Below are positions 1 through 8,493 of a DNA stretch of 12,444 bases, piece after piece (position 1 is the first letter of the stretch; the number at the start of each line of letters is the position of its first letter). Below the pieces are notes generated by a model. It ran no database searches, was not told where the DNA came from, and saw nothing but the letters and a program-made list of their open reading frames with translations. Origin of the DNA: Gammaproteobacteria bacterium (GTDB taxonomy: Bacteria; Pseudomonadota; Gammaproteobacteria; SZUA-229); contig JAOUPA010000044.1 in assembly GCA_029880105.1 (NCBI GenBank), forward strand, positions 1-12,444, read 5' to 3'. The position numbers and the translations under genes were made by a program.

Positions 1-178
1 CTGGTGTTCGTGATAACACCAGCAGTATTGAATAAAATCCCGATGCCACTAGTGCTGCTACACCCAGCGTTAGCCACAATCTGGCTAGCCTGGTACGAGC
101 AGAATTATTTGCAGGATCCAGATCAGGATTATCAATATGTAACTCTAGTGCGCCATCAGACATAACATCGTTTCTCAT
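1..178 (-). CDS. Small membrane-anchored protein, C-terminus beyond left edge (partial)
   Basis: This is an open frame of 59 codons that runs off the left edge. The N-terminus (about residues 1-34) is hydrophilic and acidic. It is followed by one hydrophobic segment at about residues 35-56 (starting ARLWLTLGV), then SRTP. Arg28, Arg30 and Arg33 just before the segment suggest a single-pass inner-membrane anchor with the N-terminus in the cytoplasm and the rest probably in the periplasm. No good Shine-Dalgarno precedes the first ATG (178). A second in-frame ATG at 163 has GAGAAA about nine bases upstream and may be the true start. The gene follows the SCO-cytochrome c gene on the same strand after a 248-base gap. 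I do not recognise the family from this fragment. Small one-helix proteins of this shape occur in some clusters with SCO proteins and heme-copper oxidases, but that role is inference. Confidence 0.6.
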   Translation of the reverse strand, partial: MRNDVMSDGALELHIDNPDLDPANNSARTRLARLWLTLGVAALVASGFYSILLVLSRTP

Positions 179-426
179 GCAAAAATTGATTGATACGAAT
201 CTTACCAGAGCATGAGAAGAGAGGCATGTAACATGCTGAAACTTTTATAAAATCTCACCAACTATTTACATTTATTCTATTTAACATAATATACATTATG
301 CGCACTAAGTTCTATTTGTAGTTACAGCCACACCTAGTAAAACCTTTCTGCAAGCGCGTGAATTTTCATCATAATGAACCCACCCAGATCGCGACCAACA
401 ATTCACCACCCATTGCCTATTACACC
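179..426. other. Intergenic region between SCO-cytochrome c gene and the partial membrane gene
   Basis: This AT-rich gap of 248 bases separates two minus-strand genes. I see no convincing open frame, no hairpin with a T-tract and no strong promoter. A weak 6-bp inverted repeat (AGCATG at 209-214, CATGCT at 232-237) lies some 30 to 60 bases upstream of the membrane-protein start. Its arms are too short to call an operator. Confidence 0.4.
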
Positions 427-1512
427 TTAGAGCTTTTTCTTTGATTGACTTTTCTTTATCAAACGTTCCGTTTCTTCAGTCATATAGCGAATGAGATTGT
501 CAATATCATTATCATCCAGTTGAAAGTTAGGCATGAAAATTTTGTACTGATCCAATAGAGCTACAGCAATGGGGTCTTTCTCTTCGAGCATCTTTTTCGG
601 ATCGGCAAGCCAGCGCTTCAGCCAATCTCGATCACGATTCTTAGTAACTTGAAATAGGTCTGGACCAATCGGTTTAGCATTGCGGACACGGCCATAACCA
701 CCACTTATAACATGGCATGAAGTACACTTATCTCTAAACAGCATTTCGCCTCTCGAAATTTGCCGAAGTTCTGGTGCTTCATCATATTTACGACGTGCTT
801 CTGAAGTCACCTTCTTCCAGTTATGCATCCAGGAGCCGAGCTGATTTGCCAGAATGTGGGGATTTTCGAACGGAGTACGCTTCACCCATTGCCCTGTCGC
901 CTGGTTCCCGATAATCATGTTGATATTATGATTAGACAAATCGGCTTCTTGGGCTGCATTACTATAAAGACCGAACTTATCGCGGATAATATCAATCTCT
1001 TTTTTGCTACCGGTCAGAAATTTCCATTTGTTACCATCTATCGAATAACGCTTAGAATACTCATTTAACACCTCGACTGTATCGTGTTCTGGGTCTATCG
1101 TAATGGAGTAGAAGTAAACATCCTTACCTGCCCTATCAGCCAGAAGGTTGTAAACTTCCCGCATGCGAGCGGTCTCCATCGGACAAATATCAGTGCAAGT
1201 GGTAAACATAAAGTTAATAGAAACCACCTTATCTTTAATGACATCATCAAAAAAACGTAGCTTTTCGCCAGTATGAGCCGTTAGTTCGAAGTTTGGGAAA
1301 TAGTTTGCACCCCAAATTTGAGTGTCAGGTGCAATGTTGCTCGCCGGAGCAGTAACCTTCGCCCCCGATACCTTGTGCTGCTTATTAGGCTGAGAATGAT
1401 CAGAGCCCGCTAATGTATCCGGTGCCCACACCGCCACAATGAACGATAAAAACATAATCATTGACGGCACCATAAATCTGTAATGCATTAAAATTAAATT
1501 TTCTCTAATCAT
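427..1512 (-). CDS. SCO1/SenC-family copper chaperone fused to a C-terminal cytochrome c domain
   Basis: This protein of 361 residues has a hydrophobic N-terminal segment (about 10-30) that is either a signal peptide or a membrane anchor. A thioredoxin-fold SCO domain follows at about 65-235. It has the copper motif CTDICP (Cys106, Cys110), the ITIDPEHD segment at 137-144 and a candidate third ligand, His195, in NHNINMIIGN. A class I cytochrome c domain follows at about 250-350, with heme motif CTSCH at 263-267 and a likely axial methionine, Met327, in MPNF. SCO proteins insert copper into the CuA site of heme-copper oxidases or act as thiol reductases; the fused heme suggests a redox role in the periplasm. 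The start at 1512 is preceded by a weak AGG; the Met at codon 9 is an alternative. It lies 120 bases downstream of the multicopper oxidase. The two domains are clear; the substrate is not. Confidence 0.9.
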   Translation of the reverse strand: MIRENLILMHYRFMVPSMIMFLSFIVAVWAPDTLAGSDHSQPNKQHKVSGAKVTAPASNIAPDTQIWGANYFPNFELTAHTGEKLRFFDDVIKDKVVSINFMFTTCTDICPMETARMREVYNLLADRAGKDVYFYSITIDPEHDTVEVLNEYSKRYSIDGNKWKFLTGSKKEIDIIRDKFGLYSNAAQEADLSNHNINMIIGNQATGQWVKRTPFENPHILANQLGSWMHNWKKVTSEARRKYDEAPELRQISRGEMLFRDKCTSCHVISGGYGRVRNAKPIGPDLFQVTKNRDRDWLKRWLADPKKMLEEKDPIAVALLDQYKIFMPNFQLDDNDIDNLIRYMTEETERLIKKSQSKKKL

Positions 1513-1556
1513 TCAAAATAGCCTATGTTGTTTGTCAAAATAATGGATAGATCAGC

Positions 1557-1617
1557 AATTCCGAGCCGAACTAAACCAGCGACGCTGGAACGGCTTTCGC
1601 CGTCCAGCATCGGAATT
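1557..1617 (-). terminator. Nested inverted repeat between oxidase and SCO genes; terminator or attenuator
   Basis: The outer arms AATTCCGA (1557-1564) and TCGGAATT (1610-1617) are perfectly complementary. Inside, GCTGGaACGGC (1584-1594) pairs with GCCGTCCAGC (1599-1608), with one bulged base. The transcribed minus strand shows a GAAA tetraloop closed by GGC/GCC. A second hairpin, CCAGC-gac-GCTGG (1576-1588), uses the same GCTGG arm and so excludes the first. There is no clean T-tract, only TTTAGTTC. It could end or attenuate oxidase transcription before the SCO gene, protect mRNA ends, or be a REP-like element. Confidence 0.55.
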
Positions 1618-1632
1618 TCCATCAACTATTTA

Positions 1633-4382
1633 TTAAGGGGTGAGACCCGTGCCATCACCCGTGCGGAAAGTAGGTAAAGCGACTGAATCTGTGTAGTCAA
1701 CTCCATCCCAAGTGGGGATAGGTGCTGGCATCAACTCTACCTGTCCAGGATGCTCTAAATCCCAGCGCAATAACATCGCATGATCCTCGTGCTGAGTATT
1801 GTGGCAATGTTCTACGAAACTACCCGCAAACTCACGAAAGTCGAATAAAACATCCATATCTCGCGCGCCATCTTCTTCTGGTCCCAAGCGGAATACGTCT
1901 TTACGAGCCCAGCGCGACCACTCTGGTGGTTGTTCACCATCTTGACTTAAGATAATGCCTTCCTCGAAGTGAACATGTATTGGATGACTCCAACCACCGC
2001 CAGTTCCAAGACTCCAAATTTCACGTGTTCCATCACCGGCAAATCCAGCGTCGGTTGGACCCGTGCTTAACTGGGGCGCTGCCGACAAACGACGCGTATC
2101 TGCAGTAATGCCGCCGCCGTTATCGGTTTTAATGGTCCATGGCGCAGAGTCTGTGCCCGTACTCCTTCCGAATTCAAAACTTCGGGGCGCACGTCGCTAA
2201 GTGTGGCCATTTGAGCAGGGTCATCACGGTCAAACTTCAGCGGGATCATTTTCTTTCCGCCAACTTGGTATTCCGCGGGATTCATGCTTTCATCAACACC
2301 AGCAAAAGCGTGCACCCTGAGCTCGAGAAATTTACCAACCACAGGGTCGCCGTCAAGCCATCCTATTGGATCCCCATTAGCATCTAGTTCAAGCACGGCC
2401 TTGTAAGTTTCACGCAAGACTGCACCGAGATCAATAACACCTTCCACAATCTTGCCATCTCTGTGCTCTACAAGGTTAACAAAATAAAGCTTGTCGCCTG
2501 GCTTAATACCATGAGCTGCAAAATCCACAACAATGTCGTAGCGCTCAGCAATCGCCTGTACTGGCAAAGTGCCCTTGTGCTCATCAGCATTGAGGTTCCC
2601 ATCCAGATCCTGAGTTCCATCAAACGGTACGGTGTGCTCAAGAATATTGCCATCGTTAGCTATCAGGTGAAAAGGGATTCTATCCCAAGATACGTTTTGT
2701 GAAGTTGCACCATTAATCTCACCCGTGGTATTTCCCTGAACTTCTTTTACTAACGCAATTTTTAAATATCGAGAAACGGAACCGTTTAATATCCGAAAAC
2801 GATACTTACGAGCGCGCACATCAAAGTAAGGTTTATACAACCAGTTAGAGAGAAGTTGGTCGCCAAGAAAACCATCCTTATTGAAGATGTTAAACCACAG
2901 CTGACCAGATTGATCCCATGCCTTGTCTGCAACGACTAAATTAACATCATAATCTCGGTTGCCCCAAGGTAATGCACTGCCACTGGGTAAACGCAAATTC
3001 ACCCCATCGTTCACAGTCTCATTTCCACGATCAATTGCGCTGTAATAATTCATCATAGCTGCATTGCCTTTATAAACATTGGGCGCAGTAAAATCAATCA
3101 TATGATCGTGAAACCAGTGCGTACTCATGGTTTCACGCCAGTCACCGCGAATTTTAATAGTGCCATTTTCACAGTCTTTCATACCTGGGTTGGCATCATT
3201 AACAAACAAGGTTTCTCCCGGAGAACATGGAAACGCGGCACGTGGGTCGGTAGCCGAAGTGTTGATAGTGTCGTATCCAGCAAGCGCTACCGGCCAGCGA
3301 TAATCGTAAAATTGTCCTGGAAAATAAAATGCTCCCGCAAAACCGTCACTTTCTGCCGGTGAATGGCCGTTATGTTCGTGCGTTGAAATGGTATGCATTC
3401 CAAAACCACGGTTCGCAGTCAGGTCAATCGGCAAAGCGTTATAGTGTCGCATTAGTAATGGCTCACCATAACGAACATTCAGCAATTTTGGCGGAAGTGT
3501 ACCGTCAAATGTCCATAGAGATTTGTGCTCCTGGATAGGCATGTCTGGATGAAAACGGATACCAATGCCGGCTGTTGTGCCTTCGCTACCGGGCGCTCCC
3601 GTAGTATTGTGGTAGAGACCTCCCACTCCCCATTCTCCGACTTGATAACCGTGCCTTTGCTCATCATCGCGAAAGCCTCCATTCTCTCTGGAACCAGCCT
3701 GTGCCGTTTTAAAATACTTCACTGGGTAGAACTCATTCCAACGTTGATGCGCCCAACCACGACCAGGTGGCCGCCCTTCGGCTGGCGGGGAATCCAATGT
3801 TCGACCAAGGTAGCCTTCGATATCAGCTTTCCAAGGATTTATTTCGTTAACATTAGAAAATTCGGTGGGAAAAGGTGATATCCCAGCTCCATCAAGAAAC
3901 GCATCAAGACTTGCCCCATTCGGTGCACTCTTGGCTACATTGACTGGATCTTGTTCGGGTAGTGCGCCAGTTACCGGACGGGGAAAGCTGGCAGTTGACG
4001 CTGGGGCAGTTGGGTCCAGCGAGTTCAGACCAAATTCCTCAAAACGTAACATTTGCTGCTCATATTCCAGTGCCCCAAAAAGAGGGCTGGGCTTACTACC
4101 TGTTGGAACGTCATAAGTCCCATTATTCTGTAATTCCCCCTCAGACAATGTGCCAGAAATACCCTGATCGGCTGCAGTCTCCGTTGGCGCTCCATCAAGC
4201 GCCCCTTTGTACACAGGGGGCAAAGCGGTCAAACCGTCTGACAAATCATCACCAATTAACGGTCCCGTAAATGCTGATGGATCACCTGCTGGAGGTGGCC
4301 CAAAATAATCTAAAGTTGCTGCGTACGCTGTCAGTGCAAACAACGAGAACGAGATAGCTATAATTAATTTATTCTTCTTCAT
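1633..4382 (-). pseudogene. Large exported multicopper oxidase, interrupted by one frameshift
   Basis: Two overlapping minus-strand frames make one oxidase of about 915 residues. The upstream part is open from 4382 to 2067 and the downstream part continues in another frame to 1633. The upstream part has a signal peptide (residues 1-21, ending AYA), a long Pro/Gly/Asp-rich N-terminal stretch, then copper motifs HEHNGH (335-340) and HWFHDH (422-427). The downstream part has HPIHVH (about 1971-1986) and HCHNTQHEDHAM (about 1774-1809), which supplies the Cys, His and Met of a type 1 copper site with flanking trinuclear-site histidines. All four copper motifs are therefore present. Start 4382 is chosen because GGAG lies seven bases upstream and a signal peptide follows; the longer reading from 4448 is unlikely. 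Such enzymes oxidise metals, phenols or other donors with oxygen; the donor here is unknown. It may be a recent pseudogene, a sequencing error or, less likely, recoding. Confidence 0.85.
2172..2188 (-). other. Frameshift point in the multicopper oxidase
   Basis: On the coding strand the upstream frame reads DVRPEVLNSEG. The other frame, from the same bases, reads FEFGRSTGTDSAPW and then TIKTD, which looks like a conserved oxidase segment. One missing base restores a continuous protein. The likeliest places are the CCCC run (plus-strand 2184-2187), giving RPRSFEFGR, or the TTTT run (plus-strand 2176-2179), giving RPEVFEFGR. Unrepaired, the upstream frame ends at 2067 after about 37 wrong residues. 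Confidence 0.85.
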
Positions 4383-4389
4383 ATTGATA

Positions 4390-4393
4390 CTCC
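4390..4393 (-). promoter_or_regulatory. Ribosome binding site fixing the oxidase start
   Basis: GGAG on the minus strand lies seven bases before the ATG at 4382. The protein then opens with MKKNK and a hydrophobic stretch, as expected of a signal peptide. This decides against the longer in-frame reading that begins at 4448, whose first 22 residues would spoil the signal peptide. Confidence 0.7.
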
Positions 4394-4546
4394 ATAACAT
4401 TGATATTCCAATTTGTTTTTTTGCGAAATAGGGACTACCCCCCGCCACGCAGTACTACATCTTTCCACTGAGCATTTTCACCAACGTTTACCCTCGAATA
4501 ACGCCTCTAACCAATATGCCCCACCTGTAAACACACACGAAATGAC

Positions 4547-4574
4547 AAAAATCTGATTGGCTAATCAGATTTTT
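4547..4574. repeat. Perfect 12-bp inverted repeat with 4-base loop
   Basis: The arms AAAAATCTGATT and AATCAGATTTTT are exact reverse complements around GGCT. Each strand ends in a run of T, so it could work as an intrinsic terminator in either direction. However, both flanking genes point away from it and no gene ends here. The other reading is an operator or regulator site for the oxidase, about 165 bases upstream of its start. The half-sites do not match FNR (TTGAT-N4-ATCAA) or the NsrR pattern as I know them. Confidence 0.6.
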
Positions 4575-4963
4575 CACACATTCACATTATTTATGAGATT
4601 TTCTATCCATATAAAACTACAACGGATTTCGTTGCCTTTTATTCCATTTAAAGTATTGCAGGTGGAGCGCTATATTTGCAGCGACCAAATAAGAATTTAA
4701 ATCATTCTTGTTTCGTTTTATAGCATACGAATCATATTAATACAATATGCATAAGCAGAAAATTTTTCTTCAGTGCCTGCGTTGGCTCAATTATGTTCAT
4801 CAATGATATCTCATACACAATCACTAAGTCAGATCGTGATGGTCGCTGACCTAACCAGTCAATGCAGCTTTTCTAACGCTTCATTTTAGAGACCAACTAT
4901 TAGTAGTTCTTTTGAAATCAAATTGCATTAGCACTTCGCCAGGCCATCTACTGTTCATAGAGC

Positions 4964-4991
4964 TTGTATTTACCGTTAATGACTGGATAAT
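4964..4991 (+). promoter_or_regulatory. Candidate sigma70 promoter of mfd
   Basis: TTGTAT (4964-4969) and GATAAT (4986-4991) are 16 bases apart. The -10 element matches the consensus in five of six positions and the -35 in three of six. Transcription would begin near 4998, about 30 bases before the mfd start. This was found by eye in AT-rich sequence, so chance similarity is possible. Confidence 0.35.
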
Positions 4992-5027
4992 GCTCGATTT
5001 CGCCTTATTACTACATTCAACGACCCT

Positions 5028-8000
5028 GTGCTAAAACCTCATTTACCCAATACGGCCAGCATGATGACTAACTGGAGCCGCCTGTACGGTAGCTCGTTTG
5101 CACTCGCGATCGTTGAAGCCACCAAGCAATACGATCAGGGTCCAGTGGTGGTGATTGTTGAGGACATTGCCCACGCCGATGCGCTGAAAAGTGAAATTAA
5201 TTTCTACGCCTCATCCTCGGTCAACATCTATTATTTACCTGACTGGGAAACCCTGCCATACGACGTCTTCTCACCACACCAGGATATCGTCTCAGACCGC
5301 CTTAAAACGCTTTACCAGCTGCAGAAAATACAATCAGGTGACATCCTTCTTTTACCCGTTACAACGCTCTTACAGAAGCTTTCACCAAGGCATTATATCA
5401 ATGGCAGCGTACTGATCTTCAGGCCTGGCCAGAAACTGGATACACATGAATTTAGAACTAATCTAGAATCGGCCGGCTATTCGTTTGTATCGCAGGTTAT
5501 GGAACATGGCGAATTTACCGTGCGTGGCTCAATCATCGATATTTTCCCGGCCGGGTCGACAATGCCATACCGGCTTGATTTATTCGATGATGAAATCGAA
5601 TCGATTCGCAGCTTTGATCCCAGTGACCAGCGCTCTGATAAAAAGATCGAGATCATTGAGCTTTTGCCTGCGCGTGAATTCCCAACCGACAAGGCTGGTA
5701 TCCAGCAATTTCGTGAAAATTATCGCCAGCATATCGCTGGCGACCCTCTACGTAGCGTTATTTATAGCAGCATTAGCGACGGCACTATTCCAACTGGAAT
5801 CGAATACTACCTACCACTGTTCTTCAAAGAAAATGAACTCGAGACTACATTTGATTACCTTCCAGATAACGCCCTGTTTATACAGCCAGAGAATCTGTCC
5901 AGTATTATTGAAACATTTACCCAGGATTTAGAAAACCGTTATGAACAACGCCGCCACGATGCTGAGCGCCCTATTCTGCCACCCACCGCCATTTTCCTGG
6001 ATCAGGAAACACTCAACCAGACAATCAGCAAATATGCGCGAGTCCGTGTTTCCAGATACAGCGATGTGGATGACAGCAGCAATCTCGCGGTACGTAGACC
6101 ACCTGAATTAAAGATTAGCAGCCAGAATGCGGAACCCTCATCGGCCTTAATGGCATTTCTGCAGGAATATTCGGGGCGCATTCTTTTTGTCGCAGAGACA
6201 CCGGGGCGTCGTGAAATTCTGAGTGAATTGTTACGTACGCATCATATCTATCCAAAACTGTGTAAAACCTGGCACGAATTTGTTGCTGCAGAAGAACCCA
6301 TCTGCCTGACTGTTTTTGAAATAGAAAATGGATTAAGTTTAATAGAGCCAGAAATTTGTGTTGTTACTGAACCCCAGATTTTTGGCCAACGCGCGATCCA
6401 GAAAAGACGTCGTAAAAAACGCGGCCTTGATTCTGATGCCATTGTAAAAAACCTGACCGATCTCAATATTGGCTCACCCGTGGTACATCTCGATCATGGT
6501 GTTGGCCGCTATCTTGGCCTGCAGAAACTCTCTGGCACTGCCTACGACACAGAATTTCTCACCATCGAATACGCAGGTGGCGACAAGCTTTATGTGCCAG
6601 TCGCTTCATTGCATCTTATCAGCCGTTATACCGGTGCCTCGCAGGAACACGCACCATTGCACCGCCTTGGTAGCGACCAATGGGAAAAGGCCAAAAGCAA
6701 AGCCGTCAAAAAGGCACGTGATGTTGCCGCTGAATTACTCGATATTCACGCGCGTCGTGCCGCCGCCAAAGGCAGGCAGTACGAAATTAACCAGAATGAT
6801 TATATGAATTTCTGCAATGGTTTTCCTTTTGAAGAAACCGAGGATCAGGAATCTGCAATACACAGCGTACTCAATGACCTAAGCAGCCCTATGCCTATGG
6901 ATCGCGTTGTCTGTGGTGATGTCGGTTTTGGCAAAACAGAAGTTGCCATGCGTGCAGCCTTTGCCGTTGCCAACACAGGCAAGCAGGTCGCGATACTGGT
7001 GCCAACCACACTGCTTGCACAACAACACTACCAGAACTTCAGTGACCGTTTTGCCGACTGGCCTATTAAAGTAGAAGGCCTGACCCGGTTTAACAGCGCA
7101 AAAAAACAACAGGCAGTACTTGACGACCTGGCTTCTGGAAAAATCGATATTGTTATCGGCACCCATAAACTCCTACAAAAAAGCGTGAAGTTCAAAGATC
7201 TCGGCCTGGTTATTATTGATGAAGAGCATCGCTTCGGTGTCAAGCACAAGGAGCAGATGAAATCACTGCGTACAGAGGTCGATATTCTTACCCTGACAGC
7301 AACACCGATACCAAGAACACTCAACATGTCATTAGCGGGCATACGCGATCTTTCCATTATCGCCACCCCACCCCACCACCGCCACTCGATCAACACCTTT
7401 GTTCGCGAGTGGGATGACCTGGCGATCAAGGAGGCCTGCCAGCGTGAACTAAAACGCGGCGGTCAAATTTATTTCCTGCACAATGAAGTAAAAACCATAG
7501 AAAAAATTACCGATGAAATAAGAGCACTACTGCCTGAGGCAAAAGTAGAATACGCCCACGGACAAATGCCGGAAAAAAACCTGGAGCAGATCATGCTGGA
7601 TTTCTATCACCAGAGATTCAATATACTGGTCGCCACCACGATCATTGAAAGCGGCATCGATGTGCCCACGGCAAACACCATCATTATCAATCGGGCCGAC
7701 AAACTGGGCCTGTCACAACTGCACCAGATACGTGGCCGCGTTGGTCGATCACATCACAGGGCCTATGCCTACCTGATTACACCACCCGAATCCCTGCTCA
7801 CAGACGATGCCAAAAAACGCCTCGAGGCGATCGAGTCCCTGGAAGACCTGGGTGTAGGCTTCACCCTCGCCACCCACGATCTGGAAATTCGTGGTGCCGG
7901 TGAATTACTCGGTGAAAGCCAGAGTGGCCAGATCACCGAAATTGGTTTTAGCCTCTATAGCGAATTACTCGAAAGAGCCGTTGAATCTATCAAGAAAGGC

Positions 8001-8477
8001 GAAAGCGCTGACATACCACTCAACGCCGGTGCTGAAGTCGACCTGGGCATGCCAGCAATCATCCCGGACGATTATGTGCACGATATCCATCTGCGCCTGA
8101 TTCTGTATAAACGCATAGCCAGCGCAAGAACCTCCAGCGAACTTGATGAACTACGAGTTGAATTTATCGACCGCTTTGGCCTGTTGCCCGAGAGCACAAA
8201 GAACCTGTTTGCGGTCACAGAAGTTAAACTCCTTGCTGAAAAAGTTGGCATCTCAAAAATTGACACCAATGATAATGGCTTTAAGATCATCTTCACTGAA
8301 CGACCCAACATTGACACGGCAAAGCTGATAGAGTTAATACAGAAACAGCCTGCTACCTACCAGTTTAATGGCAGTGATACCTTGAGAATTAACTGCAATA
8401 TGGATGAAGCGGATTATAATAACCGTACGCAGACTATTACCCAGGTTATTAACACACTGTCATTGACTGAACATTAG
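5028..8477 (+). CDS. mfd: Transcription-repair coupling factor Mfd
   Basis: Mfd is a DNA translocase that removes RNA polymerase stalled at DNA lesions and recruits UvrA for nucleotide excision repair. The 1149 residues match the usual length (E. coli about 1148), and the similarity runs end to end. The UvrB-like N-terminal module includes DWETLPYDVFSPHQDI and MEHGEFTVRGSIIDIFP. The polymerase-interacting domain carries VVHLDHGVGRY at 485-495. The helicase core has Walker A GDVGFGKT (630-637), DEEH (731-734) and TATPIPRTLNM. The translocation part has TTIIESGIDVPTANT, QIRGRVGRSHH and THDLEIRGAGELLGE. The C-terminal domain ends with LPDDY-like and LYKRIASA motifs. The start used is GTG without a clear Shine-Dalgarno; an ATG at 5061 is an alternative, also without one. 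A csiV gene follows after 16 bases, probably in the same transcript. Confidence 0.97.
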   Translation: MLKPHLPNTASMMTNWSRLYGSSFALAIVEATKQYDQGPVVVIVEDIAHADALKSEINFYASSSVNIYYLPDWETLPYDVFSPHQDIVSDRLKTLYQLQKIQSGDILLLPVTTLLQKLSPRHYINGSVLIFRPGQKLDTHEFRTNLESAGYSFVSQVMEHGEFTVRGSIIDIFPAGSTMPYRLDLFDDEIESIRSFDPSDQRSDKKIEIIELLPAREFPTDKAGIQQFRENYRQHIAGDPLRSVIYSSISDGTIPTGIEYYLPLFFKENELETTFDYLPDNALFIQPENLSSIIETFTQDLENRYEQRRHDAERPILPPTAIFLDQETLNQTISKYARVRVSRYSDVDDSSNLAVRRPPELKISSQNAEPSSALMAFLQEYSGRILFVAETPGRREILSELLRTHHIYPKLCKTWHEFVAAEEPICLTVFEIENGLSLIEPEICVVTEPQIFGQRAIQKRRRKKRGLDSDAIVKNLTDLNIGSPVVHLDHGVGRYLGLQKLSGTAYDTEFLTIEYAGGDKLYVPVASLHLISRYTGASQEHAPLHRLGSDQWEKAKSKAVKKARDVAAELLDIHARRAAAKGRQYEINQNDYMNFCNGFPFEETEDQESAIHSVLNDLSSPMPMDRVVCGDVGFGKTEVAMRAAFAVANTGKQVAILVPTTLLAQQHYQNFSDRFADWPIKVEGLTRFNSAKKQQAVLDDLASGKIDIVIGTHKLLQKSVKFKDLGLVIIDEEHRFGVKHKEQMKSLRTEVDILTLTATPIPRTLNMSLAGIRDLSIIATPPHHRHSINTFVREWDDLAIKEACQRELKRGGQIYFLHNEVKTIEKITDEIRALLPEAKVEYAHGQMPEKNLEQIMLDFYHQRFNILVATTIIESGIDVPTANTIIINRADKLGLSQLHQIRGRVGRSHHRAYAYLITPPESLLTDDAKKRLEAIESLEDLGVGFTLATHDLEIRGAGELLGESQSGQITEIGFSLYSELLERAVESIKKGESADIPLNAGAEVDLGMPAIIPDDYVHDIHLRLILYKRIASARTSSELDELRVEFIDRFGLLPESTKNLFAVTEVKLLAEKVGISKIDTNDNGFKIIFTERPNIDTAKLIELIQKQPATYQFNGSDTLRINCNMDEADYNNRTQTITQVINTLSLTEH

Positions 8478-8493
8478 CCTTAAGAAAAAATTT

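Larger units (their letters stand above)
4383..5027. other. Divergent intergenic region between the oxidase and mfd
   Basis: This AT-rich stretch of 645 bases must hold the promoters of the minus-strand oxidase and the plus-strand mfd. It contains the oxidase ribosome binding site, a perfect 12-bp dyad (4547-4574) and a candidate mfd promoter (4964-4991). I find no convincing gene: the best short frame (4747-4806, 19 codons) has no ribosome binding site. No clear promoter for the oxidase could be picked out. Confidence 0.5.

Noticed and set aside
442..463. TTGA...ATCAA pair resembling an FNR site
   Set aside because: It lies inside the coding end of the SCO gene and the spacer is far too long for FNR.
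1557..1617. Integron attC site
   Set aside because: The imperfect palindrome has a suitable size, but the RYYYAAC and GTTRRRY core sites are missing and no integrase or cassette array is present.
2067..2088. Two separate overlapping oxidase genes
   Set aside because: The downstream frame has no convincing start of its own (only TTG at 2088), and its conserved sequence continues upstream to about 2180, so it is the end of the same gene.
4383..4448. Oxidase reading frame extended upstream to 4448
   Set aside because: The extra 22 residues precede a signal peptide, whereas the ATG at 4382 has GGAG at the right distance.
4747..4806. A 19-codon frame (MHKQKIFLQ...) in the intergenic region
   Set aside because: It has no ribosome binding site, is very short and shows no recognisable pattern.
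5191..8328. Several long frames overlapping mfd on both strands
   Set aside because: They are shadows of mfd, with no recognisable protein features; mfd itself matches its family from end to end.
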